Below, in pieces: positions 1-7,741 of a DNA stretch of 64,000 bases. The notes beneath the pieces were generated by a model. That model searched no databases. It was not told the DNA's origin and saw only the letters and a list, made by a program, of their open reading frames with translations. The number at the start of each line of letters is the position of its first letter. Position 1 is the first letter of the stretch. The translations under genes and the position numbers were made by a program. The stretch covers positions 75,948 to 139,947 of the forward strand of contig NZ_MDFM01000014.1 of the NCBI RefSeq assembly GCF_002939985.1. Reading direction: 5' to 3'. The stretch is from Xanthomonas hortorum pv. cynarae (GTDB lineage: Bacteria > Pseudomonadota > Gammaproteobacteria > Xanthomonadales > Xanthomonadaceae).

Positions 1-1036
1 CCTGCTGCAGAACGCGGTCTATGGCGACGAGGCGCTGGATGCGTATTTCCTCGAAGGCGAAGGCAGCCTGGTGCAGAGCCCCAAGTCGATGCTCGGCTAC
101 AACCTGCATCCGCGTGCGCGCCAGACCATCACCGGCATCGCCACGCATGTGCTGGAACACATTCGGCTCACCGCCTCGCGCCAGTTCGACATCAACATCC
201 GCAGCGCCACGTTGGGTCGCCCGGTGCAGTTCCGCAGCTCGATCGGCGAGGCCGGCAATGCACAGGCACTGGAGATCCTGCAAACCGCCGCAATCGCTGC
301 GGGCTTCGACACGGTGGATTTCCTCGAAGAACCTGCAGCGGCCGCCATGCACTACCACGTCAGCCACGACACCCGGCACGACACCGTGGTGGTGGACATC
401 GGCGGCGGTACCACCGACATCGCGCATGCCAGCGTCGGCGGCAGCGACGCGCCGCAGGTGCACCGCGCCTGGGGCATCGCACGCGGCGGTACCGATATCG
501 ATCTTGCGCTGAGCCTGGCCGCCTACATGCCGCTGTTCGGCCGCGGTATCACCCGCGTGCCTACGCACCACTACGTGGAAGCGGCGATGGTGCAGGACAT
601 GACGCGCCAGCGCGAATTCCGCTTGCACAAGTACCAGGACGTGCCCGCCCCGTTCGACAAGCGTCTGCAGGCGCTGCAGGACACCGGCAACACCGCGCGC
701 CTGTATCGCGGCGTGGAAGCCTGCAAGATCGCGCTCAGCGAGCGCGACCAGCACCAGGCGGCGCTGGACTTCATCGAGCGCGGGCTGGGCGTGGACGTGC
801 AGGCCAGCGCACTGGTGGCGTCCGCTTCCAACTATCTGGGCGAACTGGAAGGCCTGCTCGCGCAGGTGCGTGCCGACCTGGCCGCGCCGCCGGCCACGCT
901 GTTCCTCACCGGCGGCATGTCGCGCGCAGGCTATATCCGTGACACGGTCGCGGCCGCCTTTCCGGAATCGCGCCTGGTGCAAGGCGATCCGTCCTTTGGT
1001 GTGGTCCAGGGCCTGGCCTGGGCTGCCGCGCGGTGA
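1..1036 (+). CDS. Hsp70 family chaperone (YegD-like), 3' part
   Basis: The gene enters from the left edge and reads in the frame starting at base 2, so the N-terminus lies outside the window; about 344 codons are visible. Hsp70/actin-fold ATPase motifs are present: a phosphate-2 motif VVDIGGGTTDIAHASV near window base 390, and an adenosine motif FLTGGMSRAGYIRDT near base 900. There is no DnaK-like substrate-binding domain after the ATPase, and the protein ends about 40 residues after the adenosine motif. That short form is typical of YegD-type Hsp70 relatives rather than DnaK or HscA. The role is presumably ATP-dependent protein handling in the cytoplasm, and the specific client is unknown. 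The family call is firm; the cellular role is inference. Confidence 0.88.
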   Translation, partial: LLQNAVYGDEALDAYFLEGEGSLVQSPKSMLGYNLHPRARQTITGIATHVLEHIRLTASRQFDINIRSATLGRPVQFRSSIGEAGNAQALEILQTAAIAAGFDTVDFLEEPAAAAMHYHVSHDTRHDTVVVDIGGGTTDIAHASVGGSDAPQVHRAWGIARGGTDIDLALSLAAYMPLFGRGITRVPTHHYVEAAMVQDMTRQREFRLHKYQDVPAPFDKRLQALQDTGNTARLYRGVEACKIALSERDQHQAALDFIERGLGVDVQASALVASASNYLGELEGLLAQVRADLAAPPATLFLTGGMSRAGYIRDTVAAAFPESRLVQGDPSFGVVQGLAWAAAR

Positions 1037-1101
1037 GCGGCAGCTAGATGGTCGGTTAGCTGTGCACAGCACGCGTTAACGCAATCCGGCGCGACTTCCC
1101 A

Positions 1102-1107
1102 TATAAT
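1102..1107 (+). promoter_or_regulatory. Putative -10 box (TATAAT)
   Basis: A perfect TATAAT lies in the 230-bp gap after the Hsp70 gene and about 160 bases upstream of the small basic protein at 1269. No convincing -35 hexamer is visible at 16-18 bases upstream. If the site is real, the small gene has an untranslated leader of roughly 155 bases. The call rests on the hexamer alone. Confidence 0.35.
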
Positions 1108-1268
1108 GCACGGTTGCTGCCGGACGCCCCGCCGTCTTGTCTGCAAGGCACGCTCGCCGTGCCGCCGCGATTGCGCACCGAACGCGATCGCACCTCTCGA
1201 CATCGCTTCTGCGCGCGCCACCCTAGCCGCACGCGATGTCCTTGCACTTCCCCGCTACAGGAGGCCAC

Positions 1269-1454
1269 ATGGCACGTCCCGCGACCAAGCAGAAATCCCA
1301 GCCCAGCATCGCTCGCAGCGAAGGCAAGTCGCAGCCGCTCAGTCGTGAGCGCATCGCTGCCGACATCGCCGCGTTCCGCAAGACCGGCGGCAGGATTGAA
1401 GTGCTCACCACCAACTTCGGCCCAGCTCGCAACGATGGCGACAAGATCGCCTAA
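1269..1454 (+). CDS. Small basic hypothetical protein (61 aa)
   Basis: The ATG at 1269 was chosen over the in-frame ATG at 1236 because a good ribosome-binding site (CAGGAGG, 1258-1264) sits at the right distance. The protein is rich in Lys, Arg, Ser and Gln at its N-terminus and then carries a compact segment, IAAFRKTGGRIEVLTTNFG. That Ala-Phe-x-x-x-Gly-Gly-x-Ile-x-Val pattern recurs in small proteobacterial proteins of unknown role. No signal peptide or membrane segment is visible. The gene stands alone, with a promoter-like TATAAT upstream and a strong hairpin terminator just downstream. Function is unknown; a nucleic-acid-binding role is only suggested by the charge. Confidence 0.7.
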   Translation: MARPATKQKSQPSIARSEGKSQPLSRERIAADIAAFRKTGGRIEVLTTNFGPARNDGDKIA

Positions 1455-1479
1455 GCGTTGCACCGAAGTGTTTGCTCAA

Positions 1480-1508
1480 CGTGCCACCGCAAGGTGGCAC
1501 GCTTGTTT
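1480..1508 (+). terminator. Rho-independent terminator with GCAA tetraloop
   Basis: A perfect 9-bp stem (CGTGCCACC / GGTGGCACG) closed by a GCAA loop is followed by CTTGTTT. It lies between the convergent small gene (+) and the DUF4097 gene (-), so it may serve both. Confidence 0.75.
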
Positions 1509-1528
1509 CAGGCGTCAGGTTACGGGTA

Positions 1529-2413
1529 TCAGTTGTTGTAATCGATGCGCACCGAGCCCGAGTGCGATTCCAGTTTGACGTCACCATTGCCCGCACCCAG
1601 CCTGGTTTTCAGGCTCTTGCCCGGGCCGTACTCCGGCCGCTGCACCTGCCCGGCCACCGAGCGGATGTCGCCACTGAACACCTCCACCTGCAGCGCTGCC
1701 GAGACATTGCGCGGCACGCCCAGGGTGATCGAGCCGCTGACACTCTCCGCCGCGATGCTGCCGCCAGGCGCCAGCCCGGTCACCGTCAGCGCCGTTCCCC
1801 CGGACACACTCTCCGCGCGCAGCTGCGACACCTGCCCCGCGCCAACCCGGATCTGGCCGGAGACGGACTCGACCGAGATCACCCCACTGGCGCCCGATGG
1901 CGCATCGATCTGCCCGCTCACCGTGCCCAGCGTCAGCCGCCCGCTGGCCACCGAGCTACGCAGCGAGCCACTGACGGTTTCCAGTTGCGCCTCCTTGGCG
2001 CGCCCACCGGCGACCACATCGCCGCTGACCGACTTGAGCTGCAACCGCGCCAGATCGACCTGATCGACATCGACCGAGGCACTCACCGCCTCCACGTCCA
2101 GCAACGCCGCACGCGGGACCCGCAACTCCAGTTGAGCGCCCTTGCTGTTGCGGCCGTTGCGCGGGTAGATCACCTCCAGCTGCAGCAAGTCCGGGCTTGC
2201 GTCGACATCCAGCCGCTGCCCCTCGCCCAAGCTGCCGGTCAGCGCCACCTCGTCCCGGTCCCAGCCGCGCACGCGAATCTGCCCGGCAATGTTTTCCACC
2301 TCCACGCGCCCACCGCGCGCCAGCGGATGGGTCTGCTTGAGCGCGGTCTGCGCCGCTGCCGGCGCGGCGCATACCGCAGCCAGCAGTAACAGGGAAAGAT
2401 GGATGTAACGCAT
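1529..2413 (-). CDS. Secreted DUF4097-family beta-repeat protein
   Basis: This is a 294-residue protein with a clear Sec signal peptide (hydrophobic LSLLLLAAVCAAPAAA, likely cut after AAA-Q). The body is made of short beta-strand repeats built on V(E)SVSGxI/L motifs, for example VESVSGQIRVGAG, AESVSGGTAL and AESVSGSITLG. That pattern is the hallmark of DUF4097 beta-helix or beta-roll proteins, often called putative adhesins. It is the last gene of a three-gene minus-strand set: ECF sigma factor, membrane anti-sigma-like protein, then this gene 12 bases downstream. The arrangement suggests an envelope-associated product controlled by the neighbouring sigma factor. A periplasmic or surface location is inferred from the signal peptide; no biochemical role is known. 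Confidence 0.85.
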   Translation of the reverse strand: MRYIHLSLLLLAAVCAAPAAAQTALKQTHPLARGGRVEVENIAGQIRVRGWDRDEVALTGSLGEGQRLDVDASPDLLQLEVIYPRNGRNSKGAQLELRVPRAALLDVEAVSASVDVDQVDLARLQLKSVSGDVVAGGRAKEAQLETVSGSLRSSVASGRLTLGTVSGQIDAPSGASGVISVESVSGQIRVGAGQVSQLRAESVSGGTALTVTGLAPGGSIAAESVSGSITLGVPRNVSAALQVEVFSGDIRSVAGQVQRPEYGPGKSLKTRLGAGNGDVKLESHSGSVRIDYNN

Positions 2414-2425
2414 TGGGCATGCTCC

Positions 2426-2962
2426 TCAGCTAGGGAAGGACGCCTCGCCCTGTGCGGCGAGACGGGTCAATTGCAGCCGCTTCGCATAGGTGCGCTGCAG
2501 CTGCGACAACAAAAACGCCGAGCGCGGGCTCTGCGCGATCGCCGCGTGGATGGCCTGCACGCTCTGATCGAGCTCATCCAACGCAGGACGCAGATCGGCC
2601 GGCACCTGCTGCACGGGGAACGCAGCAATCGCCTGCTGGTACTGCCCGGCCATCGCCTGCGCCTGCGCCACCAGCGCGGGCTGCACGGGCACGGGCGTGC
2701 GTGCCTGCCGATCGAGCCCGGGCACGATAACCACCAACGCCAGCGCAGCGGCGAGCGCCACACCCAGTGCAGGCCACGCCCATGCGCGATGACGGCGCGG
2801 CGGCAATGCGACCACGCTGGAGTGCGCCGTCAATGCGGGCGCAATGCGCTCCCACATCTGCGCCGGTGGCTGGCGGTGTTGCGGCAATGCCCGCAAACGC
2901 GCGCACAACGCAGCGTCGTCGGTCTCGCGTGGATCGTGTGAATCATGGTGATCGTGGTTCAT
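2426..2962 (-). CDS. Single-pass membrane protein, probable anti-sigma factor
   Basis: The 178-residue protein starts at an ATG that overlaps the sigma-factor stop codon (ATGA, 2959-2962), so translational coupling is likely. The N-terminus is rich in His and Asp (MNHDHHDSHDP), followed by a short helical region. One membrane segment follows (about residues 62-85, AWAWPALGVALAAALALVVI), then a C-terminal soluble region of about 90 residues that is helical and Gln/Ala rich. Position behind an ECF sigma gene and this topology fit an anti-sigma factor. No canonical zinc-binding HxxxCxxC anti-sigma motif is visible, so the assignment is by context. Confidence 0.75.
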   Translation of the reverse strand: MNHDHHDSHDPRETDDAALCARLRALPQHRQPPAQMWERIAPALTAHSSVVALPPRRHRAWAWPALGVALAAALALVVIVPGLDRQARTPVPVQPALVAQAQAMAGQYQQAIAAFPVQQVPADLRPALDELDQSVQAIHAAIAQSPRSAFLLSQLQRTYAKRLQLTRLAAQGEASFPS

Positions 2963-3546
2963 ACGGTTTCTCCCAGCCGCGCACGCAGCAAGCCGCGCGC
3001 GCGATGTAGTTGCGCATTGGAACTGCCGACCGCCATGTGCAGTTGGTCGGCAATCTCCTGATGTTTCCAGCCCTCGATGTCGTGCAGTACCAGCACCGCG
3101 CGTGCACGCGGCGGCAATGTTTCCAGCGCGCGCTCCAGATCCATCCGGGTCGATTGGCAATGCGCTGCGCCAGGAATCGCCGCGAGAATCTCGCCGTCGG
3201 CATCGTCCACCATGTGATCGCTCGCAGCCGAGCGCGCACGCAACTCCATCAAGGCGGTGTTGACCGCCAGGCGATGCAGCCAGGTGCCCAGCGCACTCTG
3301 AAAACGGAATTGCGGCAAGGCCTTCCATGCCGCGATGAAGGTTTCCTGCAGCACATCGTCGGCGCGCGCCGCGTTGCCACCGCACAAGCGCCAGACCACC
3401 GCATACAACCGCGGCGAATGACGGCGATAGATGGTCTCGTAGGCAGCGCGATTTCCGCGCGCAGCAGCACGCGCCAAGCCGGCGTCGTCGCGGTCGGCGG
3501 GGCTGTCGCACGCTGAGGCATCGATGGGCATGGCGGTGTCGAGCAT
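2959..3546 (-). CDS. ECF RNA polymerase sigma factor (sigma-70 family)
   Basis: Region 2 (LYAVVWRLCGGNAARADDVLQETFIAAWKA in two parts, with the DDVLQETF core of region 2.2) and region 4 (LPPRARAVLVLHDIEGWKHQEIAD, then SNAQLHRARGLLR) are both present, giving the usual ECF size of about 195 residues. The start at 3546 (MLDTAMPID) is tentative: ATG 3531 is also possible, neither has a strong ribosome-binding site, and the longer open frame to 3660 is unlikely. The gene is coupled to the downstream membrane protein by an ATGA overlap. The set probably controls an envelope function together with the DUF4097 gene. A palindrome GGTTTAAACC at about 3577-3586 lies upstream and may be regulatory. Confidence 0.88.
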   Translation of the reverse strand: MLDTAMPIDASACDSPADRDDAGLARAAARGNRAAYETIYRRHSPRLYAVVWRLCGGNAARADDVLQETFIAAWKALPQFRFQSALGTWLHRLAVNTALMELRARSAASDHMVDDADGEILAAIPGAAHCQSTRMDLERALETLPPRARAVLVLHDIEGWKHQEIADQLHMAVGSSNAQLHRARGLLRARLGETV

Positions 3547-3733
3547 ATCCAGTTCGATGCAGCAGACAGCGCAAAGGTTTAAACCCGGCAAACTCTTTTT
3601 CTTCGAACGCGGCGTAAACCTTTTCGCCTGCCGGCGCATCCAATCCTTTCGATAGCGCACTCCTGCGTCGCATTGCCCGCCTGGGCACGGTCATCGGCCG
3701 CTCCAAGCGCAGGCATTTTGATCGTAAGCCCAC

Positions 3734-3982
3734 ATGCCGCATGTTCTTGGATTGCTCCTGAGCCTGTGCTCCACCCACTGCCCGGCCCCGCTGCCGATGG
3801 ATGCGCTGCAGCTCACGCTGATCCCGGCGCGCCTGGAGCTGTGCCTGCTGCGTTTACCGCTCAAGCAGGTGTCTTGCGTCGCGATGAGCACACCATGGGA
3901 ATGGACACTGGTGCGTCACCTGGAACAGCGCTGGCAGCGCTTGGTCGCGCTCTCCGCATCCGGTGCGCGTGTCACGCGCTAG
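3734..3982 (+). CDS. Doubtful small hypothetical ORF (82 aa)
   Basis: This open frame lies in a 500-bp stretch between the sigma factor and the mechanosensitive channel gene. It contains MDALQLTLIPARLELCLLRL, which faintly resembles the first strand of ACT-domain proteins found in xanthomonads, but the match is not sustained. No ribosome-binding site is obvious at 3734; an internal ATG at 3800 is an alternative. It may be a decayed or frameshifted remnant, or non-coding. If it is not a gene, 3547-4054 holds nothing recognisable apart from the sigma-factor upstream region. Confidence 0.25.
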   Translation: MPHVLGLLLSLCSTHCPAPLPMDALQLTLIPARLELCLLRLPLKQVSCVAMSTPWEWTLVRHLEQRWQRLVALSASGARVTR

Positions 3983-4054
3983 CCACCTGCAACTGCATGC
4001 TGTCTTCCCCGAGCGCCCCGTTACAATGGGCATCCGCCCAACCTGCATGATGTA

Positions 4055-4648
4055 ATGTCCACGCCCGATGCGTTGCCCACCATGATCCGTAGCCTGCTGC
4101 CGCACTGGAATCCGCAGTGGCTGGCTGTCGCAGTGCCAACGGTGCAGATCGTGTTGATCGTCGCCGTTGCCGCGCTGGTACGGCTGCTGCTGCGGCAACT
4201 GCTGCGGCGCTTGTGCACGCGCTACAGCCTGCCGGCAGAAATGATGATCGGTATCCGGCGTGTGGGCAGCTTCGTCATCTCGGTCACCGCCGTGCTGACG
4301 GTGCTGAACGTGCTTGGCGTCTCCAGCGGCACCTTGTGGACCGCGTTCACCGGGTTCGCGGCGGTCGGTGCGGTGGCGTTTTTCGCGGCATGGAGCGTGC
4401 TGTCCAATATCTTCTGCACGTTCCTGATCATCACCACGCGCCCGTTCCGCCTGCACGACCATATCGAATTGCTCGAAGGCGGCGACAAGCCGGGCCTGAA
4501 AGGCCGCGTGATCGACATCAACGTGATTTACACGACACTGGAAGAAACCGGCGATCACGCCGGCAGCGTGCTGCAGGTCCCCAACAGCCTGTTCTTCCAG
4601 CGCACCACGCGGCGCTGGCGCGAGACCAGCCACTTCAACGCCAACTAA
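4055..4648 (+). CDS. Small MscS-family mechanosensitive channel
   Basis: The 197-residue inner-membrane protein has two or three hydrophobic segments (about residues 22-45, 66-88 and 95-125). The MscS pore-helix pattern is seen in FTGFAAVGAVAFFAAWSVLS, which corresponds to the conserved Gly/Ala-rich TM3. It is followed by the MscS beta domain (FRLHDHIELLEG, then VLQVPNSLFFQR). The usual C-terminal alpha/beta domain of MscS is missing, so this is a minimal form. The predicted role is gating of ions or small solutes on membrane tension. There is no operon partner; the next gene is convergent. Confidence 0.85.
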   Translation: MSTPDALPTMIRSLLPHWNPQWLAVAVPTVQIVLIVAVAALVRLLLRQLLRRLCTRYSLPAEMMIGIRRVGSFVISVTAVLTVLNVLGVSSGTLWTAFTGFAAVGAVAFFAAWSVLSNIFCTFLIITTRPFRLHDHIELLEGGDKPGLKGRVIDINVIYTTLEETGDHAGSVLQVPNSLFFQRTTRRWRETSHFNAN

Positions 4649-4663
4649 GACACCCACTAGCTC

Positions 4664-4930
4664 TCAACGCAGTTGACTGTCCTTGCTGCCGCGACGGTTG
4701 TAGCCGCCCTGCGCCGCCTGATCTAGATCGTGCGCTTCCTGGCAATTCACGCACAGGTGCACGCCCGGCACTGCCTTGCGGCGCGCTTCGGGAATCGCTG
4801 CATCGCACTCTTCGCAATGCGTCAGGCTCGGGCCCTGATGCAGCTGGCTCCGCGCGCGCTTGATCGCATCCTCGACGGTTGCATCGATCTGGTCCTGCAC
4901 CGCCCCATCACCCGCCCATCCGGTCGCCAT
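4664..4930 (-). CDS. DksA/TraR-type zinc-finger protein (YbiI-like)
   Basis: The start at 4930 gives an 88-residue protein, the same length as Escherichia coli YbiI. It has the same opening pattern (MATGWAGDGAVQDQID) and the same C-terminus (GYNRRGSKDSQLR) as I recall for that protein. A four-Cys zinc finger is formed by CEEC (about 39-42) and CVNC (about 60-63) around PEARRKAVPGVHL. The family is related to DksA but lacks the long coiled-coil arm, so it is not expected to act exactly as DksA does. The longer open frame upstream has no support. Function in this organism is not established. Confidence 0.9.
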   Translation of the reverse strand: MATGWAGDGAVQDQIDATVEDAIKRARSQLHQGPSLTHCEECDAAIPEARRKAVPGVHLCVNCQEAHDLDQAAQGGYNRRGSKDSQLR

Positions 4931-5061
4931 GATCGCCTCGGCTTGTTGGCTCAGGAGTGGAATATGGGCATGCCCGCAGGCACATCCAAGCCGGACGTGC
5001 ACAGTGCGCTCAAATCGGGTGTTCTAGCATCGGGGTATTCGCACTCTTCGAGGAATCTGCA

Positions 5062-5316
5062 ATGGAACAACCTGTCCACCCGTTCTCCGAATTATTCGCC
5101 CAGTTGGGTCTGCCATCGGACGAAGTCAGCATTCGCGACTTTATCGATGAGCACTCTCCATTGCCGGGCGATGTGCGTCTGGAAGAGGCGCCCTTCTGGA
5201 CCCCGGCACAGGCCCAGTTGCTGCGTGAAGAACGCCTCGACGATGCCGACTGGATCGTGACCATCGATCAACTCAACATCGCCCTGCACACCACAGCCGA
5301 AGACACCGGCGTCTGA
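5062..5316 (+). CDS. DUF2789 domain protein
   Basis: This 84-residue cytoplasmic protein starts at ATG 5062 behind GAGGA (5050-5054). It contains LFAQLGLPSDEVSIRDFI and APFWTPAQAQLLREE, the conserved pattern of the DUF2789 family (FxQLGLPSDxxxI ... FWTPAQAxFL). The family is small, soluble and widespread in Proteobacteria, and its function is unknown. The longer upstream frame is rejected. A bidirectional terminator lies downstream at 5428-5454. Confidence 0.87.
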   Translation: MEQPVHPFSELFAQLGLPSDEVSIRDFIDEHSPLPGDVRLEEAPFWTPAQAQLLREERLDDADWIVTIDQLNIALHTTAEDTGV

Positions 5317-5427
5317 TCTACACAAGAGCGCAGCGAAGGCATTGCGGTAGAACTCGCCTGTAGTCTTTTACTTGTGCCGGCCGAATACTTGCCCCGGCCG
5401 ATTCGATTGATCAGATTGCAGTAACAA

Positions 5428-5454
5428 AAAAGAGCGGCCAGTGGCCGCTCTTTT
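5428..5454. terminator. Bidirectional rho-independent terminator
   Basis: A perfect stem AAAAGAGCGGCC / GGCCGCTCTTTT with a 3-base loop has A and T tracts on both sides. It lies between the convergent DUF2789 (+) and DUF1328 (-) genes and can serve both. Confidence 0.92.
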
Positions 5455-5512
5455 GCATTCCGGGTAACGCGGCTGGCGTGCGAAGCGCGCGCCGACGCCA
5501 GGCACTCGGACG

Positions 5513-5686
5513 TCAGGTCACCTTCTTGGCGATCGTCACACCCAGCACGAACAGCACGATGGCGATGATGATGCCGGCCCAGAACAGGAACTTGGCAATG
5601 CCCATCGCAGCGCCCGCCATACCGCCAAACCCGAGCGCACCGGCGATCAGTCCGATGATGGCGAAAATAATGGCCCACTTGATCAT
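5513..5686 (-). CDS. DUF1328 small membrane protein (57 aa)
   Basis: The open frame encodes [20 protein letters not shown], then [15 protein letters not shown] and a second hydrophobic stretch, ending IAKKVT. There are two transmembrane helices separated by a Gly-Gly turn, which is the standard layout of DUF1328 (YtjA-like) proteins of 53-60 residues. The ATG at 5686 is preceded by a strong ribosome-binding site (GAGGAGA). It is probably a stress-induced inner-membrane protein. Members of this family are often expressed in stationary or osmotic stress, but nothing in this sequence shows how it is regulated. Confidence 0.9.
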   Translation of the reverse strand: MIKWAIIFAIIGLIAGALGFGGMAGAAMGIAKFLFWAGIIIAIVLFVLGVTIAKKVT

Positions 5687-5889
5687 GTTGTTGTCTCCTC
5701 ATTCGGCACGGTGCCGTGTTTTTAGTCGTGTGCCTGCGGCAATACACCGCAAAACATGCGCTGCACGCTACGCATCCAGGTGTGCCGCATTCGTGAATAC
5801 GCCTGACACACACCGCCACATTCGCGCGCGCAGATTCGCCACTGGCACCTGCATCGGTGATCATGTGCACTTCGCAGCACTCGATCGGC

Positions 5890-6390
5890 ATGGACACTCT
5901 CCGCTATCTCACCGGTTACCCGCCCGCCGTCCTGGATCAGGTGCGCGAGTTGATCGCGCAGGACAAACTCGCAGCGGTGCTGGCGCGGCGCTACCCGGAC
6001 CGCCATGAGATCCGCACCGACCGCCATCTGTACGAGTACGTCAAAGCGATGAAGGAGCGCTACATGCGCTCATCGCCCACCTTGCACAAGGCGATGTACG
6101 ACAACCATCTGCAGGTGGTGAAGCATGCGCTGGGCACGCACACCTCCATCTCGCGCGTGCACGGCAGCCGGCTCAAGGCCAGCCGCGAAATCCGCATCGC
6201 CTCGCTGTTCCGCGACGCTCCAGAGCCATTTCTGCAGATGATCGTGGCCCACGAGCTGGCGCATCTGAAGGAGGCCGATCACAACAAGGCCTTCTACCAG
6301 CTGTGCAACCACATGACGCGCGACTACCACCAACTGGAGTTCGATCTGCGCCTGTATCTGACCCAGCTGGCGCTGTCGGCGAACCGCTGA
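5890..6390 (+). CDS. YgjP-like (DUF45/M48-type) zinc metallopeptidase domain protein
   Basis: The start at 5890 (MDTLRYLTG) gives 166 residues; an in-frame ATG at 5857 would add 11 residues of low-quality sequence. The zinc-site motif HELAHLKEADHNKAFYQLC, at about residues 122-140, has the HExxH pair plus the downstream His of the YgjP/WLM group of minimal gluzincin-like peptidases. Conserved ISRVHGSRLKASREIRIAS precedes it. It is predicted to be a cytoplasmic zinc-dependent hydrolase of unknown substrate. It stands alone, 35 bases upstream of the next gene, and may share a transcript with it. Confidence 0.85.
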   Translation: MDTLRYLTGYPPAVLDQVRELIAQDKLAAVLARRYPDRHEIRTDRHLYEYVKAMKERYMRSSPTLHKAMYDNHLQVVKHALGTHTSISRVHGSRLKASREIRIASLFRDAPEPFLQMIVAHELAHLKEADHNKAFYQLCNHMTRDYHQLEFDLRLYLTQLALSANR

Positions 6391-6425
6391 TCGCGCATCG
6401 CGCGGGCAAGGCTTAGGATGCCGCG

Positions 6426-7694
6426 ATGGAACAGACGCATGCACTCGCCGCCCTGACGCAGGCTGCCAACGGGCAACAGCCCGCCGCAATGAATGCCTTG
6501 GCGCAGGCGCTGGTGCGCGCCGGGCAGACCGAGCAGGCCTTGGTCTGGTACACACGGGGCGCGGCCGCCGGCGATCCCACGGCACTGATCGAAGCCGGGC
6601 GCATGCTGGCCTACGGTGTCGGTTGCGATGTGGACATTGCCCAGGCGCGGGCGCACTGGCAGCAGGCCGAGCGCCAGGACTCCGCAGCGGCGCGTTATCT
6701 GCTGGCAACGCTGGCGGTCACTGACACTCCATTGGCGCTGGCGCCGCAGGCATACGCGCAACTGCACGCCGCAGCCTCGGCCGACTACCCACTCGCACTC
6801 CGCGCACTGGCCATCCAGCACGGCCGCATCGATGACCCGCAACAACAACGCCGCTGCGTTGCCCTGCTGGAGCGCGCCGCCGCAGGCGGCGATGCGCTGG
6901 CGGCCGCACTGCTGGCAGAGCGCCTGCTGCGTGGCGAAGGCGTCCCGCCGCAGCCTGAGGCCGCGGCGCAGCTGTTGCGGCAATTGCAACCCTTGGGCAT
7001 CGCCGTACTGCCCGATGTGCGGATCTCGCCACCCGATCCCGGTCGCGACCCCGTTGGCAACGAGGACCACATCAGTTTCGCGCCCCAAAGAAACGCGACG
7101 ACGCGGCGCCACGACGCGCCCATGATCGAGGAAGTCTCCGCTGTGCTGTCTGCCGACGAATGCCGCTTGCTGATGCTGCTGGCACGGCCGCATCTGCGTG
7201 CTTCGCAGGTGGTGGACCCCAACGATGCGAGCACGCACCGAACGCCGATCCGCACCAGCCGCGGCGCCACGCTGGATCCGATCCTCGAAGACTTCGCCGC
7301 GCGTGCAGCGCAGGCGCGCGTGGCGGCCTGCGCGCAGCTGCCGTTGACCCACGCCGAAGCGCTGTCGGTGCTGTGCTACGCGCCGGGCGAGCACTACCGC
7401 GCCCATCGCGACTACCTGCCGCCCGGCACGATCGCCGCAGACCGCCCTGGCGCCGGCAATCGCCTGCGCACCGCATGCGTCTATCTCAACGATGTCGACG
7501 CAGGCGGCGAAACCGAGTTCCCTGTTGCTGGCATCCGGGTACAACCGCGTGCCGGGTCGGTGGTGTGCTTCGACAACCTGCAGGCCGATGGCTGCCCCGA
7601 TCCCGATTCGTTGCACGCCGGCCTGCCGGTCACCACGGGCAGCAAATGGCTGGGAACCTTGTGGTTTCGGCAGCAGCGCTATCGGCATTGGTGA
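6426..7694 (+). CDS. Sel1-repeat / 2OG-Fe(II) prolyl-4-hydroxylase-like fusion
   Basis: The protein is 422 residues long. The N-terminal half (about 1-190) consists of Sel1/TPR-like helical repeats (AAAGDPTALIEAGRMLAYGVG, AAAGGDALAAALLAERLLRGEG). The C-terminal half is a 2-oxoglutarate/Fe(II) dioxygenase of the prolyl-4-hydroxylase type. The iron ligands are in HYRAHRDYL (His and Asp, about 325-327) and in LHAGLPVTTGSKW (His about 397), with the 2OG-binding Lys in GSKW. Conserved CVYLNDVDAGGETEFP lies between them. It is predicted to hydroxylate a protein side chain, with the repeats recruiting the substrate. The fusion is recurrent in xanthomonads, but I know of no characterised substrate. 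No signal peptide is visible, so it is cytoplasmic. Confidence 0.88.
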   Translation: MEQTHALAALTQAANGQQPAAMNALAQALVRAGQTEQALVWYTRGAAAGDPTALIEAGRMLAYGVGCDVDIAQARAHWQQAERQDSAAARYLLATLAVTDTPLALAPQAYAQLHAAASADYPLALRALAIQHGRIDDPQQQRRCVALLERAAAGGDALAAALLAERLLRGEGVPPQPEAAAQLLRQLQPLGIAVLPDVRISPPDPGRDPVGNEDHISFAPQRNATTRRHDAPMIEEVSAVLSADECRLLMLLARPHLRASQVVDPNDASTHRTPIRTSRGATLDPILEDFAARAAQARVAACAQLPLTHAEALSVLCYAPGEHYRAHRDYLPPGTIAADRPGAGNRLRTACVYLNDVDAGGETEFPVAGIRVQPRAGSVVCFDNLQADGCPDPDSLHAGLPVTTGSKWLGTLWFRQQRYRHW

Positions 7695-7741
7695 ACAGAT
7701 TCATACACAAGCCCCTGCCGACGTGGTTTAAAATGTTGCAG

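Noticed and set aside
2426..3778. 450-residue fused protein covering the anti-sigma gene and sigma region
   Set aside because: The upstream part is the sigma gene in another frame; the coupled ATG at 2962 is well placed.
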